This document shows, piece by piece, positions 6,078-15,769 of a DNA stretch of 24,727 nt (positions are counted from its first letter, which is position 1; the number at the start of each line of letters is the position of its first letter). The position numbers and the translations under genes were made by a program. The notes below the pieces were generated by a model that did not search any database, was not told the DNA's origin, and saw nothing but the letters and a program-made list of their open reading frames with translations. Source of the DNA: an uncultured Alphaproteobacteria bacterium (lineage in GTDB: Bacteria > Pseudomonadota > Alphaproteobacteria > RF32 > CAG-239); the NCBI GenBank assembly GCA_910577095.1, contig CAJTLY010000019.1, positions 1-24,727 on the forward strand. Reading direction: 5' to 3'.

Positions 6078-7016
6078 TTAGTCTACATTGCCGAACGGGT
6101 TGATCGCTTTTTCAACCCCCTGGTTAGCCCGAAGGTTAAACAGGTTCAGCATGGTACTGGAAACATAAATCGAAGAATAGGTTCCGACAATGACGCCCCA
6201 TACGATGGTAAACGAAAAACTGCGCAGCGTGTCGCCGCCGAAAACAAACAAGGCCAGCGAAGCGAGCAGGGTTGTCAATCCGGTTAAGATCGTACGCGAG
6301 AAAATGTCGTTGATGCTTTTATTCAGCAGTTCATATTGCGGCATTTTTTTGTATTTGCGCAAATTTTCGCGGATTCTGTCATAGTTGACCACGGTATCGT
6401 TGACCGAGTAACCGGCCAGCGTCAGTACCGCGGCTACCGTGGTCAGGCTGATGTCAAAATCAAACAGCGACAACAAGCCGACCGTTGTGATCAGGTCGTG
6501 CATCAGACCAATCATGGCGCCGAGAGCAAACTGCCACTCGAAACGGAACCAAATGTAAAGCGTAATTGCCAATACCGCGATGAGTGAAGCAATGATGCCG
6601 GCCTTTTTCAATTCTCCGCCGACTTGCGGTCCGACCAGTTCAATCCGGCGGTATTCGTATTTATCGCCGAGAATCTGCTTAATCGCATTAACCGCTTTCA
6701 TCTGTTCTTTTTCGTCTTGCGATTTGGTTTGGGCACGAATCATCATTTCTGTACCGGAATCGCCGATTGACTGCAGGTTAACCTCGTCAAGCGCCACTTC
6801 GGCCAGCTGCTTACGCACCTGTTCCATGTCAATTTTGTTTTCGCTTTTCAGTTCGATCAGAATGCCGCCCGAAAAGTCAATGCCGTAGTTAAAACCTTTG
6901 ATCATAATGCACGCAACGGATAAAACCACCATTGCAATCGACAAAACATATGCCGCCTTGCGGAATTTCATGAAGTCGATGTTTGTGTCTTTGGTTACCC
7001 AGCTAAAAATTCTCAT
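6078..7016 (-). CDS. secF: protein translocase subunit SecF
   Basis: SecF, partner of SecD in the membrane complex that uses the proton gradient to help SecYEG release exported proteins on the periplasmic side. The 312-residue product has an N-terminal membrane helix (about 20-40), followed by the family motif YGIDFSGGILIELK. A periplasmic P4-type domain and five further membrane helices follow from about residue 140. VLTLAGYSVNDTVVNYDRIREN is the conserved SecF signature in the fourth helix, with the functionally important Asp and Arg. AAGGA lies 8 nt before ATG 7016. It is the last gene of yajC-secD-secF, 25 nt after secD, and ends at the bidirectional terminator. Confidence 0.97.
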   Translation of the reverse strand: MRIFSWVTKDTNIDFMKFRKAAYVLSIAMVVLSVACIMIKGFNYGIDFSGGILIELKSENKIDMEQVRKQLAEVALDEVNLQSIGDSGTEMMIRAQTKSQDEKEQMKAVNAIKQILGDKYEYRRIELVGPQVGGELKKAGIIASLIAVLAITLYIWFRFEWQFALGAMIGLMHDLITTVGLLSLFDFDISLTTVAAVLTLAGYSVNDTVVNYDRIRENLRKYKKMPQYELLNKSINDIFSRTILTGLTTLLASLALFVFGGDTLRSFSFTIVWGVIVGTYSSIYVSSTMLNLFNLRANQGVEKAINPFGNVD

Positions 7017-7041
7017 TTCTTTGTTATCCTTATCATTCTGG

Positions 7042-8586
7042 TTAAATCGGCAATTTGGTCGGTTTGTATTTTTGCAGCCATCCGGTGATAATCAGTCTGG
7101 TAACGGTAACCGAAGTAAACATCGAGGTTGCAATACCGATGGCGAGTGTGACCGCAAAGCCTCTGACCGGGCCGCTGCCGAAATAGAGCAGAACAAAGGC
7201 CGCTACCAGAGTGGTCAGGTTGGAGTCGACAATGGTTGCCCAAGCTTCGGTAAAGCCGGCTTCGGCGGCGTCACGGGTCGAACGTCCGTTTTTAACTTCT
7301 TCGCGCATTCTTTCAAAAATCAGTACGTTGGCGTCAACGGCCATACCGATCGTCAGGATGATGCCGGCAATGCCGGGCAAAGTCAGCGTAGCGCCGATAA
7401 TGCTCAAAACGCCGAGCATCAGGAACAGGTTCAGGAAAACGGTAATGGTGGTGAAAATGCCGAACAGTCCGTAGGCGGCGATCATAAAGGCAACCACCGC
7501 AATCAAACCGATAACCGAAGCCGTGATGCCTTCTTTGATCGAGTCGGACCCCAATCCGGCGCCGACCGTTCTTTCTTCCAGCACTTCCAACGGAGCAGGC
7601 AGAGCGCCGGAACGCAGCAGCAAAGCCAGTTCCTGAGCCGATTCAAGCGTAAAGTTACCGCTGATTTGTCCCGATCCGCCGAGAATGGCGGTCTGAATGT
7701 TGGGAGCGGAGATAACTTCGTTGTCCAAAACGATCGCCAATCTTTCGCCGACGTTGTTTTGAGTTGCTTCACCGAACTTTTTGCCGCCGATGCTGTCAAA
7801 CTTGAAGCTGACAACCGGAATGCCGTCTTGGAAAGCGGCGCGCGCATCCACCAGGTGTTCGCCGCCGACCACCGGCTTGCGGCCGATCACCAGCGTTTCG
7901 CCTTCCGCACTGTTGATCAGGCGGGAAGTGTTGCTCAATTTGCCGCGACGGGCATCGGCAGCCGAAGTGCGGCTGTCGACCAGGTTGAATGACAACTTGG
8001 CGGTTTTGCCGAGCAGGGCTTTGACCCGTTCCGGGTTTTGTTCGCCCGGCAGCTGAACGGCAATGCGGTCTGCACCCTGGCTTTGAATTGACGGTTCGTT
8101 GGTTCCGGTTTCGTCAATACGGCGGCGGACAATTTCGATCGACTGATCGACTATTTTCAGTTTCAGTTCGTTCAGGGCCTGTTCGGTGTAACGAATCTCG
8201 ATCACGCCGTCGCTGCCTTCTTCGACCTGAAGACCGTTGTCGATTTTACGGAAAGCCGAAACCGCTTTGCTGCGGGCGTTGATATTGTCAATTTTGACTT
8301 TAACGCTCTCGGCGCCGGCTTTCAGGTTTTGGTAACGGATCTTGTTTTCACGCAAAGCCTGACGGACCGAATCTTCGATCAGTGCCATTCTTTCTTTGAT
8401 CACATCGTCGATTTTAACTTCCAGCAGCAGGTTGGAACCGCCCTGAAGGTCAAGCCCGAGATTAACCGGCTGCCACCATTTGGGCAGTTTGGTTTTGTCG
8501 CCGACAAGGTTCGGCACCGCAAAAAATATTCCGGCTAAACAAATAGCGAGAATAATATAAATTCTGGATCTTGATAGTTTGTACAT
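7042..8586 (-). CDS. secD: protein translocase subunit SecD
   Basis: SecD, 514 residues. A membrane helix at about 8-27 precedes the conserved LGLDLQGGSNLLLEV motif. A large periplasmic P1 region follows (about 30-340), including VDQSIEIVRRRIDETGTNEP and GADRIAVQLPGE. A five-helix C-terminal bundle (about 350-505) carries GMAVDANVLIFERMREE, the conserved Asp-containing signature of RND-type SecD. With SecF it powers late steps of protein export. GAGGGA lies 7 nt before ATG 8586. It lies 12 nt downstream of yajC and 25 nt upstream of secF, so the three are clearly co-transcribed. The length is typical for alphaproteobacterial SecD. Confidence 0.97.
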   Translation of the reverse strand: MYKLSRSRIYIILAICLAGIFFAVPNLVGDKTKLPKWWQPVNLGLDLQGGSNLLLEVKIDDVIKERMALIEDSVRQALRENKIRYQNLKAGAESVKVKIDNINARSKAVSAFRKIDNGLQVEEGSDGVIEIRYTEQALNELKLKIVDQSIEIVRRRIDETGTNEPSIQSQGADRIAVQLPGEQNPERVKALLGKTAKLSFNLVDSRTSAADARRGKLSNTSRLINSAEGETLVIGRKPVVGGEHLVDARAAFQDGIPVVSFKFDSIGGKKFGEATQNNVGERLAIVLDNEVISAPNIQTAILGGSGQISGNFTLESAQELALLLRSGALPAPLEVLEERTVGAGLGSDSIKEGITASVIGLIAVVAFMIAAYGLFGIFTTITVFLNLFLMLGVLSIIGATLTLPGIAGIILTIGMAVDANVLIFERMREEVKNGRSTRDAAEAGFTEAWATIVDSNLTTLVAAFVLLYFGSGPVRGFAVTLAIGIATSMFTSVTVTRLIITGWLQKYKPTKLPI

Positions 8587-8598
8587 AAAAGTTCCCTC

Positions 8599-8970
8599 TT
8601 ATTTTTTTTCTTTGGATGATTTTTTGGCTTTGGGAGCTGCCGGCGCAACCGGCTGAGCCTGCGGATCGATCACGTCGCGCACCGTCATGCGGCTGACGGT
8701 AACGGTCAGTCCTTCGGCGATTTTGACTTCCAGTTTTTCGGGGTCGGCTTTGGTAACGGTACCGTAAATGCCGCCGCCGGTAATGACGCGGTCGCCTTTT
8801 TTGATAGCTTCGAGCATCATCTGGTGCTGTTTGATTTTCTTCTGCTGGGGGCGAATGAGCATAAAGTAGAAAATGACGAAAATCAGCGCCAGCTGAACAA
8901 AAGTGCTGGTCATCGATACCTGCGGTGTTGCAGCCGCTGCAGTCTGAGCCAAAGCATCATTTATAAACAT
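8599..8970 (-). CDS. yajC: Sec translocon accessory protein YajC
   Basis: YajC, 123 residues, a small inner-membrane protein that co-purifies with SecDF. A short N-terminal segment is followed by one membrane helix (TFVQLALIFVIFYFMLI, about 22-38). The YajC hallmark RPQQKKIKQHQ and a cytoplasmic domain with GDRVITGGGIYGTVTK follow. The tail is Pro/Ala- and Lys-rich (QPVAPAAPKAKKSSKEKK). I chose ATG 8970 because AAGGAG lies about 6 nt upstream; the reading frame stays open further but without a ribosome site. First gene of yajC-secD-secF, with a plausible promoter at 9003-9030. Confidence 0.95.
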   Translation of the reverse strand: MFINDALAQTAAAATPQVSMTSTFVQLALIFVIFYFMLIRPQQKKIKQHQMMLEAIKKGDRVITGGGIYGTVTKADPEKLEVKIAEGLTVTVSRMTVRDVIDPQAQPVAPAAPKAKKSSKEKK

Positions 8971-9002
8971 TTTTTTCTCCTTGCATAAATTAACTAGCCA
9001 CG

Positions 9003-9030
9003 AATATACACTAATATCTAAGGATAACAA
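9003..9030 (-). promoter_or_regulatory. probable yajC-secD-secF promoter
   Basis: On the minus strand: TTGTTA, a 16-nt spacer, TATATT, about 30 nt upstream of the yajC start. Confidence 0.45.
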
Positions 9031-9067
9031 TAATAAAAAGTCAAATCGTCAACATTTTTTTGCGGAT

Positions 9068-9931
9068 TTACGGCAGGTAAAGAACCGGATTAACGGCTTT
9101 TTTTCCGGCGCGGATTTCAAAATGCAGCTGCGGCGCGTTGACCCCGCCGGTAGTGCCGACGGTGGAAATTTTTTCGCCGCGGCGCACTTTCTGTCCTTTT
9201 TTAACCAACAGCCGGTCGTTGTGGGCATAAGCGGTAATCCAGCCGTCGTAATGACGGATGAGAATCAGGTTGCCGAAACCTTTCAGTTCGTTGCCGGCAT
9301 AAGCGACGGTGCCGCTGTCGGCGGCTTTGACCGCGGTTCCCCGGCCGGCTTTGATATTGATGCCGTCGTTGGCGCGTCCTTTGCCGATGGTGCCGTATTT
9401 GGATATGATCGTTCCGCGCACCGGCCATGCAAACTTGGTTTTGCGGTTTTTGGAAACGTTATAAGAACTTGAGCGTTTGGGTGCGGCCGTCTTTTTGGGA
9501 GCCGCGCTGACGGTGTAGCTGCGGCGCCCGCTACTGTTTTTTGAGGCGGCGGTTGCGGTTGTTTTGGCGGTCGCATGTCCCCGCAGCATGATTTTCTGTC
9601 CGATCGCCAGCGTATAAGGCGGGTTGAGATCATTGATTTTTTTCAGGGCGGCAACGTCGACGTTGTAACGGCGCGAAATGCTGTACAGTGTATCGCCGCG
9701 CGCAACCAAATGGTAACTGCTGGCGGGCAGCCGAAGAACCTGACCGACCTTGAGCGTGTAGGGAGGGCGCAAACCGTTGGCGTCAATGAGATCGCGCAAC
9801 GGGATGTCATATCGTTTGGAAAGGCTGTAGAGGGTGTCGCCGCGGTCGACGGTAACCGTTTCCGGCGTGCCGAACCACGAGGCGCAGCCGGTCAGCCATA
9901 ACATTACCGTCCATATCAGAACAACCCGCAA
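9068..9931 (-). CDS. nlpD: NlpD-like lipoprotein: two LysM domains and degenerate LytM domain
   Basis: A 287-residue outer-membrane lipoprotein. I start at TTG 9931: AGAAGG lies 9 nt upstream and the product then has a textbook lipoprotein signal, RVVLIWTVMLWLTGC, with Cys16 as the lipidated residue. Two LysM peptidoglycan-binding repeats follow (about 24-68 and 72-116, each with RGDTLYSxSxRY). After a Ser/Lys/Ala-rich linker comes a LytM/M23 domain (about 165-285). The zinc-site residues are altered: the usual HxGxD is NDGIN and the HxH site is AHND, although LHFEIR remains. This is the pattern of E. coli NlpD, which does not cut peptidoglycan but activates cell-division amidases. It is divergent from the SUF operon and no other division gene is adjacent. 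Confidence 0.88.
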   Translation of the reverse strand: MRVVLIWTVMLWLTGCASWFGTPETVTVDRGDTLYSLSKRYDIPLRDLIDANGLRPPYTLKVGQVLRLPASSYHLVARGDTLYSISRRYNVDVAALKKINDLNPPYTLAIGQKIMLRGHATAKTTATAASKNSSGRRSYTVSAAPKKTAAPKRSSSYNVSKNRKTKFAWPVRGTIISKYGTIGKGRANDGINIKAGRGTAVKAADSGTVAYAGNELKGFGNLILIRHYDGWITAYAHNDRLLVKKGQKVRRGEKISTVGTTGGVNAPQLHFEIRAGKKAVNPVLYLP

Positions 9932-10016
9932 ATTGTATAACCTTCTGTGTGTTTTTAAAAACTGAAAGCATTGTAGCGGCAAGATGTTTAATTTTTCCTT
10001 TATTCTTAAATAGAAC

Positions 10017-10045
10017 TTGCAATTGAGGACAAAAAAAAGTACATT
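10017..10045 (+). promoter_or_regulatory. tentative SUF operon promoter
   Basis: TTGCAA, a 17-nt spacer, TACATT, about 65 nt before sufB. It is a moderate match only. I saw no IscR/RirA gene, and no Fur-type box like the one at 1571, in this 180-nt intergenic region. Confidence 0.3.
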
Positions 10046-10111
10046 ACCGGGCAGAAACAGGGATGAAAAACAGACGGCGCGAACGTAGCGTCGGTGGGAG
10101 AAAAACAAACA

Positions 10112-11553
<1,442 letters not shown>

Positions 11554-11554
<1 letters not shown>

Positions 11555-12561
11555 TGATGTTGTTAACCCCGGATTCGGCACCGCAACGGCATGATGATAA
11601 AAAGCTGGTTTTTCTGGCCGGTCCGATCATGGGCGCCGAAAACTGGCAGCAACGGGCAATTGCCGATTTGGCCGACCTGGATATTTATATTGCCAATCCG
11701 CGCCGCGAAAAAAGCGATAATTTTAACTATGACCGTCAGGTGGAATGGGAGACTTTTTACTTAAGCCGCGCCGATGTCGTCATGTTCTGGCTGCCGCTGG
11801 AAGCGCAACACGTCGAAGGACGCAGCTATGCCCAGACCAGCCGTTTTGAACTGGGCGAATGGTTGGGGCGCACCGATTTTAACCGTCGTGCCGGCAAAGC
11901 GGTGGTGATCGGAATTGAAGACGGTTTTCCGGGAAAAAGCTATGTTTGCAAACGTTGTGAAAACAGCCCGTGCCGGGTGTTTGACAGCTATCGGCAGACA
12001 ATGGCGGAAGTGCGCCGCCGTTTGGAGAGCCGCGGCCGGGTCTTTTTTACCTCCGACACCCATTTCGGTTCCGAACGGACGTTGGTATTGTCACGGCGGC
12101 CGTTTGCCTCGGTGCGGGATATGGACTGGAGTTTGACAGCCAACTGGAACCGCGCGGTTGCCCCGGAAGATACGGTATGGCACCTCGGAGATTTCGGCGC
12201 GCCGGAATTTGCCATGCATCTCAACGGTCATATTCATCTGATACTGGGCAATTATGAAAGTGACGAGATCAAAAGGAACCCCGCTTATCTGGAAGAATTG
12301 AAACGCACTTTTGTCAGCGTTGACCTCAGCCGCGTTATCACGACGTCGGACGGTGAGCCGTTGCATTTGTCGCATAAACCTTCGGGGGCGGATCCGCAAA
12401 TGTTCAATGCCTTCGGCCATATTCACGGTCGCCAGAAATGCAAACGTTTCGGTTGTGACGTCGGTGTCGATGCCAACCATTTTGCCCCGTTGGCAGAAGA
12501 AGACCTGCTGTTTTATAAAAATGCCGTTATCAGGCATTATGATGAAGAAGTTTTTTGTTAA
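11554..12561 (+). CDS. fusion: nucleoside 2-deoxyribosyltransferase-like + metallophosphoesterase
   Basis: A 335-residue two-domain protein. Residues about 17-125 resemble the deoxyribosyltransferase-like family: LAGPIMGAENWQ, an NPRR motif, QVEWETFYLSRADVVMFWLP and FELGEW, whose Glu99 is the expected nucleophile. A short linker holds CKRCENSPC (132-140). Residues about 162-330 form a calcineurin-like phosphoesterase: Asp168-x-His170 (SDTHFG), Asp213 (HLGDFG), Asn233, His274 (LSHKP) and GHIHG (289/291). The normal GNHD/E motif is GNYE, so the usual His is Tyr234. The likely role is nucleotide or nucleoside salvage or clean-up; the substrate is unknown. The start overlaps the sufB stop by one base and a MazG-like gene follows by 12 nt. 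Such a protein is not a known part of the SUF machinery. Confidence 0.82.
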
Positions 12562-12573
12562 AGGAGTTGTCGG

Positions 12574-12861
12574 ATGAAAGAAGAAGACTTATATCGGCGC
12601 GCCGTTCGTGTTTGGGGCAAAGGGCCGCAAATGCTGCAAGTGGTGGAAGAAATGGCCGAACTGACGAAGGAAATTTTGAAAAACGTCAACCGCAAGAAAG
12701 ACAATCTGGCCGAACTGATTGAAGAGGCGGCCGATGTCGAAATTATGCTCGGTCAGCTGAAATGCTGTTACGATATCGAACGGCAGGTGGCAGACTATAA
12801 AAGCGGCAAGCTCAAAGTCATTGAAGGGCGTTTGGACGCGTGGGAACAAAAAACAAAATAA
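12574..12861 (+). CDS. MazG-like nucleotide pyrophosphohydrolase
   Basis: A 95-residue all-helical protein of the MazG/dUTPase-like superfamily. The metal-binding pattern EExxE...ExxD is complete: Glu25-Glu26-x-x-Glu29 (VVEEMAELTKEI) and Glu51-x-x-Asp54 (LIEEAADVEIML). Such single-domain proteins hydrolyse (d)NTPs to the monophosphate and pyrophosphate, often clearing non-canonical nucleotides; the exact substrate cannot be told. It starts 12 nt after the fusion gene, with an AAAGGAG ribosome site, and ends 18 nt before sufC. It is thus co-transcribed with both the possible nucleoside/phosphoesterase enzyme and the SUF genes. The pairing suggests one nucleotide-processing pathway. Confidence 0.82.
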   Translation: MKEEDLYRRAVRVWGKGPQMLQVVEEMAELTKEILKNVNRKKDNLAELIEEAADVEIMLGQLKCCYDIERQVADYKSGKLKVIEGRLDAWEQKTK

Positions 12862-12879
12862 CGGCAGGATAAATAAGAA

Positions 12880-13638
12880 ATGAACACACCTTTATTGGAA
12901 ATAGAAGATCTGCATGCCAAAGTGGCGGGCAAAGAGATTATCAAAGGCTTCAACCTTGTCATCAACGAGGGCGAAGTTCATGCGATCATGGGGCCGAACG
13001 GCGCCGGAAAATCGACCTTGTCCTATCTGTTGAGCGGCAAACCGGGCTATGAAATCACTTCCGGCACCGTAAAGTTTCGCGGCCGCGATTTGATGGCGAT
13101 GCCGGCCGAAGACCGGGCGCGCGAAGGCGTGTTTCTGATTATGCAGTATCCGGTGGAAATTCCGGGCGTGCCGGTGACCAGCTTTCTTAAACATGCCGTC
13201 AACGCGGTGCGCAAATATCACGGCGAGCCGGAATTGGATACGATGGAATTTATCAAAATGGTGCGTGAAGAAGGGCGTAAGCTGGGTATTGACGCCGAGA
13301 TGCTCAAACGCCCGGTGAACGTCGGTTTTTCCGGCGGTGAAAAAAAACGGCTGGAAACTTTGCAAATGGCGGTCTTAAAACCGCAGCTGGCGATTTTGGA
13401 CGAAGCTGATTCGGGGTTGGATATCGATGCTCTGAAAGTGGTGGCCGACGGTGTCAACAGCTTGCGCGACGGCAAACGTTCGCTGCTGGTGATTACCCAT
13501 TATCAACGCCTTTTGAACTATATCGTGCCCGACTTCGTTCATGTGTTTGCCGACGGACACATTGTAAAATCGGGCGGCAAAAACCTGGCTCTGGAACTGG
13601 AAGAAAAGGGTTATGCCGAGTTTGTGAAAGAAAAATAA
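12880..13638 (+). CDS. sufC: Fe-S cluster assembly ATPase SufC
   Basis: SufC, 252 residues, the soluble ABC-type ATPase of the SufBC2D scaffold. Walker A is GPNGAGKS (38-45). The ABC signature is FSGGEKKRLE and Walker B LAILDEADSGLD, followed by the H-loop His in VITHYQRLL. The YEITSGTVKFRGRDL and MQYPVEIPGVP segments are characteristic of SufC rather than of transporter ATPases. AGGA lies about 10 nt before ATG 12880. sufD begins 1 nt after its stop, so the two are translationally coupled. The length and motifs are entirely normal. Confidence 0.97.
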   Translation: MNTPLLEIEDLHAKVAGKEIIKGFNLVINEGEVHAIMGPNGAGKSTLSYLLSGKPGYEITSGTVKFRGRDLMAMPAEDRAREGVFLIMQYPVEIPGVPVTSFLKHAVNAVRKYHGEPELDTMEFIKMVREEGRKLGIDAEMLKRPVNVGFSGGEKKRLETLQMAVLKPQLAILDEADSGLDIDALKVVADGVNSLRDGKRSLLVITHYQRLLNYIVPDFVHVFADGHIVKSGGKNLALELEEKGYAEFVKEK

Positions 13639-13639
13639 G

Positions 13640-14977
13640 ATGGCGGGACTGATACAGGATATTGAATTGTTCGGCGCCGATTTTCCGCGGCTGGAAGGGC
13701 TGCGGGAAAAAGGACGGGCGGCTTTCCGCCTGCCGACCCCGAAAACCGAGGCGTGGAAATATACCCGGCTGCATACGCTGAAAGCCGAAGATTTTGTGGT
13801 GCCGGCATCCAAGTTTATTGCCGAGTTTGAAGGGGAGGGCGGCGATGATGCGGCGGAATCTCATGACGGCTGTCATTGCGGCAAAGACGGTTGCAACGGA
13901 CATCATTGCAACGGGCACTGTCACGGCCCCGATTGTCGTCTTGATTTGCCGTTTAATGCCTGGCAGCTGCATTTCTGCAACGGGCAGTTCGTTCCGATAT
14001 ATCCGGCGTTGCCGCGCGGCGTCGAGGTGATGACGCTGATGGAAGCGCTGCTCGGCGGCGAAGAAAATCATCTGCTGGGAAAATATATTGAGTTAAAAGA
14101 TTATCCGTTTGCGGCATTGAATACCGCTTATCTGGAAGAAGGACTGTTTATCCGTATCGGCCGGGGAGTCCGGCTTGAACGGCCGCTGATGCTGATCAAC
14201 CATACCGATTGCGGCGAAATCAATCAAATGGCACATATGCGCTTTCTGGTTGTAGTTGAAGAAGGAGCGACGGCGGATCTGTTGGAGTATTACCATTACA
14301 GCGGCGAGGCCAAGTCGCGTTATTTCAACAATATTGTCAGTGAAATTTATCTGGGAACCGGTGCGGTGCTGAATCATTGCAAGCTTCAGGACGAGGCTTT
14401 TAAAGCGGTTCATATTGCCCTGACGACGGTTCAGGTTCGCGGCGGCGGCGTTTACAACGGTTTTTGTCTGCAAAAAGGCGCCGATCTCGGCCGCAACGAA
14501 ACCCGGGTGCGGCTGGTTGACCGGGAGGCCAAAGCAGAAGTCAACGCGGCTTATGTCATGAACGGCTGGGCAACGTTGGACACCACCACCGATATTGAGC
14601 ATCTGGCGGAGCGCACTTTTTCTTCCCAGTTGATCAAAGGCGTGGTCGGCGGAGAAGCCAAAGGCGTTTTTCAGGGAAAAATCCGCATTGCGCCCGATGC
14701 TCAGGAAACCGAAGGCCGGCAGTTGCATAAGGCGATTTTGCTGAGTGACACCGCCGAGGTTGACGTTAAGCCGGAGTTGGAAATTTACGCCGACAATGTC
14801 AAATGTTCGCACGGGGCCGCTTGCGGCGAATTGGATCAGGAACAGTTGTTTTATATGCGTTCGCGCGGAATCGGCGAGGACGAAGCGCGCCGGATTTTGA
14901 TCGACGCCTATGTGGAGGATGTGATCGGGCGGGTACAACAGCCCGAAATCCGCGAGTGGCTGCGCAGCCGGATTTAA
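13640..14977 (+). CDS. sufD: Fe-S cluster assembly protein SufD with Cys/His-rich loop
   Basis: SufD, 445 residues, partner of SufB in the scaffold and needed for iron entry. The N-terminus has TPKTEAWKYTRL. The C-terminal beta-helix ends with KCSHGAACGELDQEQLFYMRSRGI, whose His aligns with the functionally important E. coli His360. Between the N-terminal helices and the core, residues 75-99 (13862-13936) hold six Cys (78, 80, 85, 90, 94, 99) and six His (75, 79, 88, 89, 93, 95), mixed with Gly, Asn and Asp, after an acidic run (EGEGGDDAAE). This resembles a metal-binding tail or loop and is not part of the standard SufD fold. It could hold iron, zinc, nickel or copper. It is in frame and the flanking regions are intact. 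Confidence 0.95.
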   Translation: MAGLIQDIELFGADFPRLEGLREKGRAAFRLPTPKTEAWKYTRLHTLKAEDFVVPASKFIAEFEGEGGDDAAESHDGCHCGKDGCNGHHCNGHCHGPDCRLDLPFNAWQLHFCNGQFVPIYPALPRGVEVMTLMEALLGGEENHLLGKYIELKDYPFAALNTAYLEEGLFIRIGRGVRLERPLMLINHTDCGEINQMAHMRFLVVVEEGATADLLEYYHYSGEAKSRYFNNIVSEIYLGTGAVLNHCKLQDEAFKAVHIALTTVQVRGGGVYNGFCLQKGADLGRNETRVRLVDREAKAEVNAAYVMNGWATLDTTTDIEHLAERTFSSQLIKGVVGGEAKGVFQGKIRIAPDAQETEGRQLHKAILLSDTAEVDVKPELEIYADNVKCSHGAACGELDQEQLFYMRSRGIGEDEARRILIDAYVEDVIGRVQQPEIREWLRSRI

Positions 14978-14986
14978 GGAACGGGT

Positions 14987-15769
14987 ATGAAGACTTTTAT
15001 CAGCAATCAGCAAGGCGAAAAAATTGCCGTCAGCGTCGAAGGGCTGGAGCACTCGGGCAACCGGCGTCTGGCTTTTGTGCAGCACGGTTTGAGCGGGCAT
15101 AAGGGGCAGGTGATGGTGCGGCGCCCGCTTCAGGCGTTTGTCGACAACGGTTTTGTCGTCGTGTCTTTCGATTCGCGCCATTCTTTCGGTGCCAGTGACG
15201 GCAGTTTGGAGTTTGCGACGCTGAGTTCGTTTGTCGAAGATTTGAAAACCGTAATTGACTGGGCTGCCCAACAGCCTTTTTATGCCGAACCGTTTGCGCT
15301 CAGCGGCCATTCGCTGGGCGGCGGCAGCGTTTTGAAATATGCCGAAGATCATCCCGAACGGGTGAGTCTGCTGGTGCCGGTGGCGGCAATGGTCGGCGGA
15401 AAATATTTTGTACGTTCGCGCTTGTTAAACGAACATGACAGTTACCGGCAATGGCAGCGTGAAGGACGAATTTACCGCGAAAACAAAAATCATCCCGAAC
15501 TCAACGGCTGGTTGTCGTTTGATGTCGTGCGCGACATGCTGCGCTACGATCTGGTGCGTGACGCGTTTTTGATCAAATGTCCGACGCTGGTGATCACCGG
15601 CGATCAGGATCCTTCGTCCACCCTTTATAACAACAACAAATTGTTTGCCGGTTTGCAATCTCCCAAGAAAATGACTATTTTAAAACAATGCGGACACTTG
15701 TATGAAAAACGCCATAACGGCAGTGATCTGTACCAAACCGTTCGCGCATGGGTAGAAGAAAATGTATGA
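14987..15769 (+). CDS. alpha/beta hydrolase inside the SUF operon
   Basis: A 260-residue cytosolic alpha/beta hydrolase. The nucleophile elbow is GHSLGG with Ser109. The acid is Asp206 or Asp208 in VITGDQDPS, and the base is His237 in QCGHLYEK. HGLSGHKGQ near residue 33 forms the oxyanion region, and the cap is small. It resembles serine esterases or acyl-peptide/dienelactone-type hydrolases; the substrate is unknown. AAGGA lies 6 nt before ATG 14987, directly after the sufD stop. Its last 8 nt overlap sufS, so it is firmly co-transcribed and coupled to the cysteine desulfurase. Alpha/beta hydrolase genes are not a standard SUF component, but are seen next to suf genes in some Alphaproteobacteria as far as I recall. 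Confidence 0.85.
   Translation: MKTFISNQQGEKIAVSVEGLEHSGNRRLAFVQHGLSGHKGQVMVRRPLQAFVDNGFVVVSFDSRHSFGASDGSLEFATLSSFVEDLKTVIDWAAQQPFYAEPFALSGHSLGGGSVLKYAEDHPERVSLLVPVAAMVGGKYFVRSRLLNEHDSYRQWQREGRIYRENKNHPELNGWLSFDVVRDMLRYDLVRDAFLIKCPTLVITGDQDPSSTLYNNNKLFAGLQSPKKMTILKQCGHLYEKRHNGSDLYQTVRAWVEENV

Noticed and set aside
6898..7992. 364-codon open frame on the plus strand opposite secD
   Set aside because: It lies antisense to secF/secD and is very rich in Gln, Asn, Arg and Gly from reading complementary codons; no known domain.
14093..15352. 419-codon open frame on the minus strand opposite sufD and the hydrolase
   Set aside because: It is the antisense of well-identified sufD and hydrolase genes, has no ribosome site and gives a low-complexity, non-family-like product.
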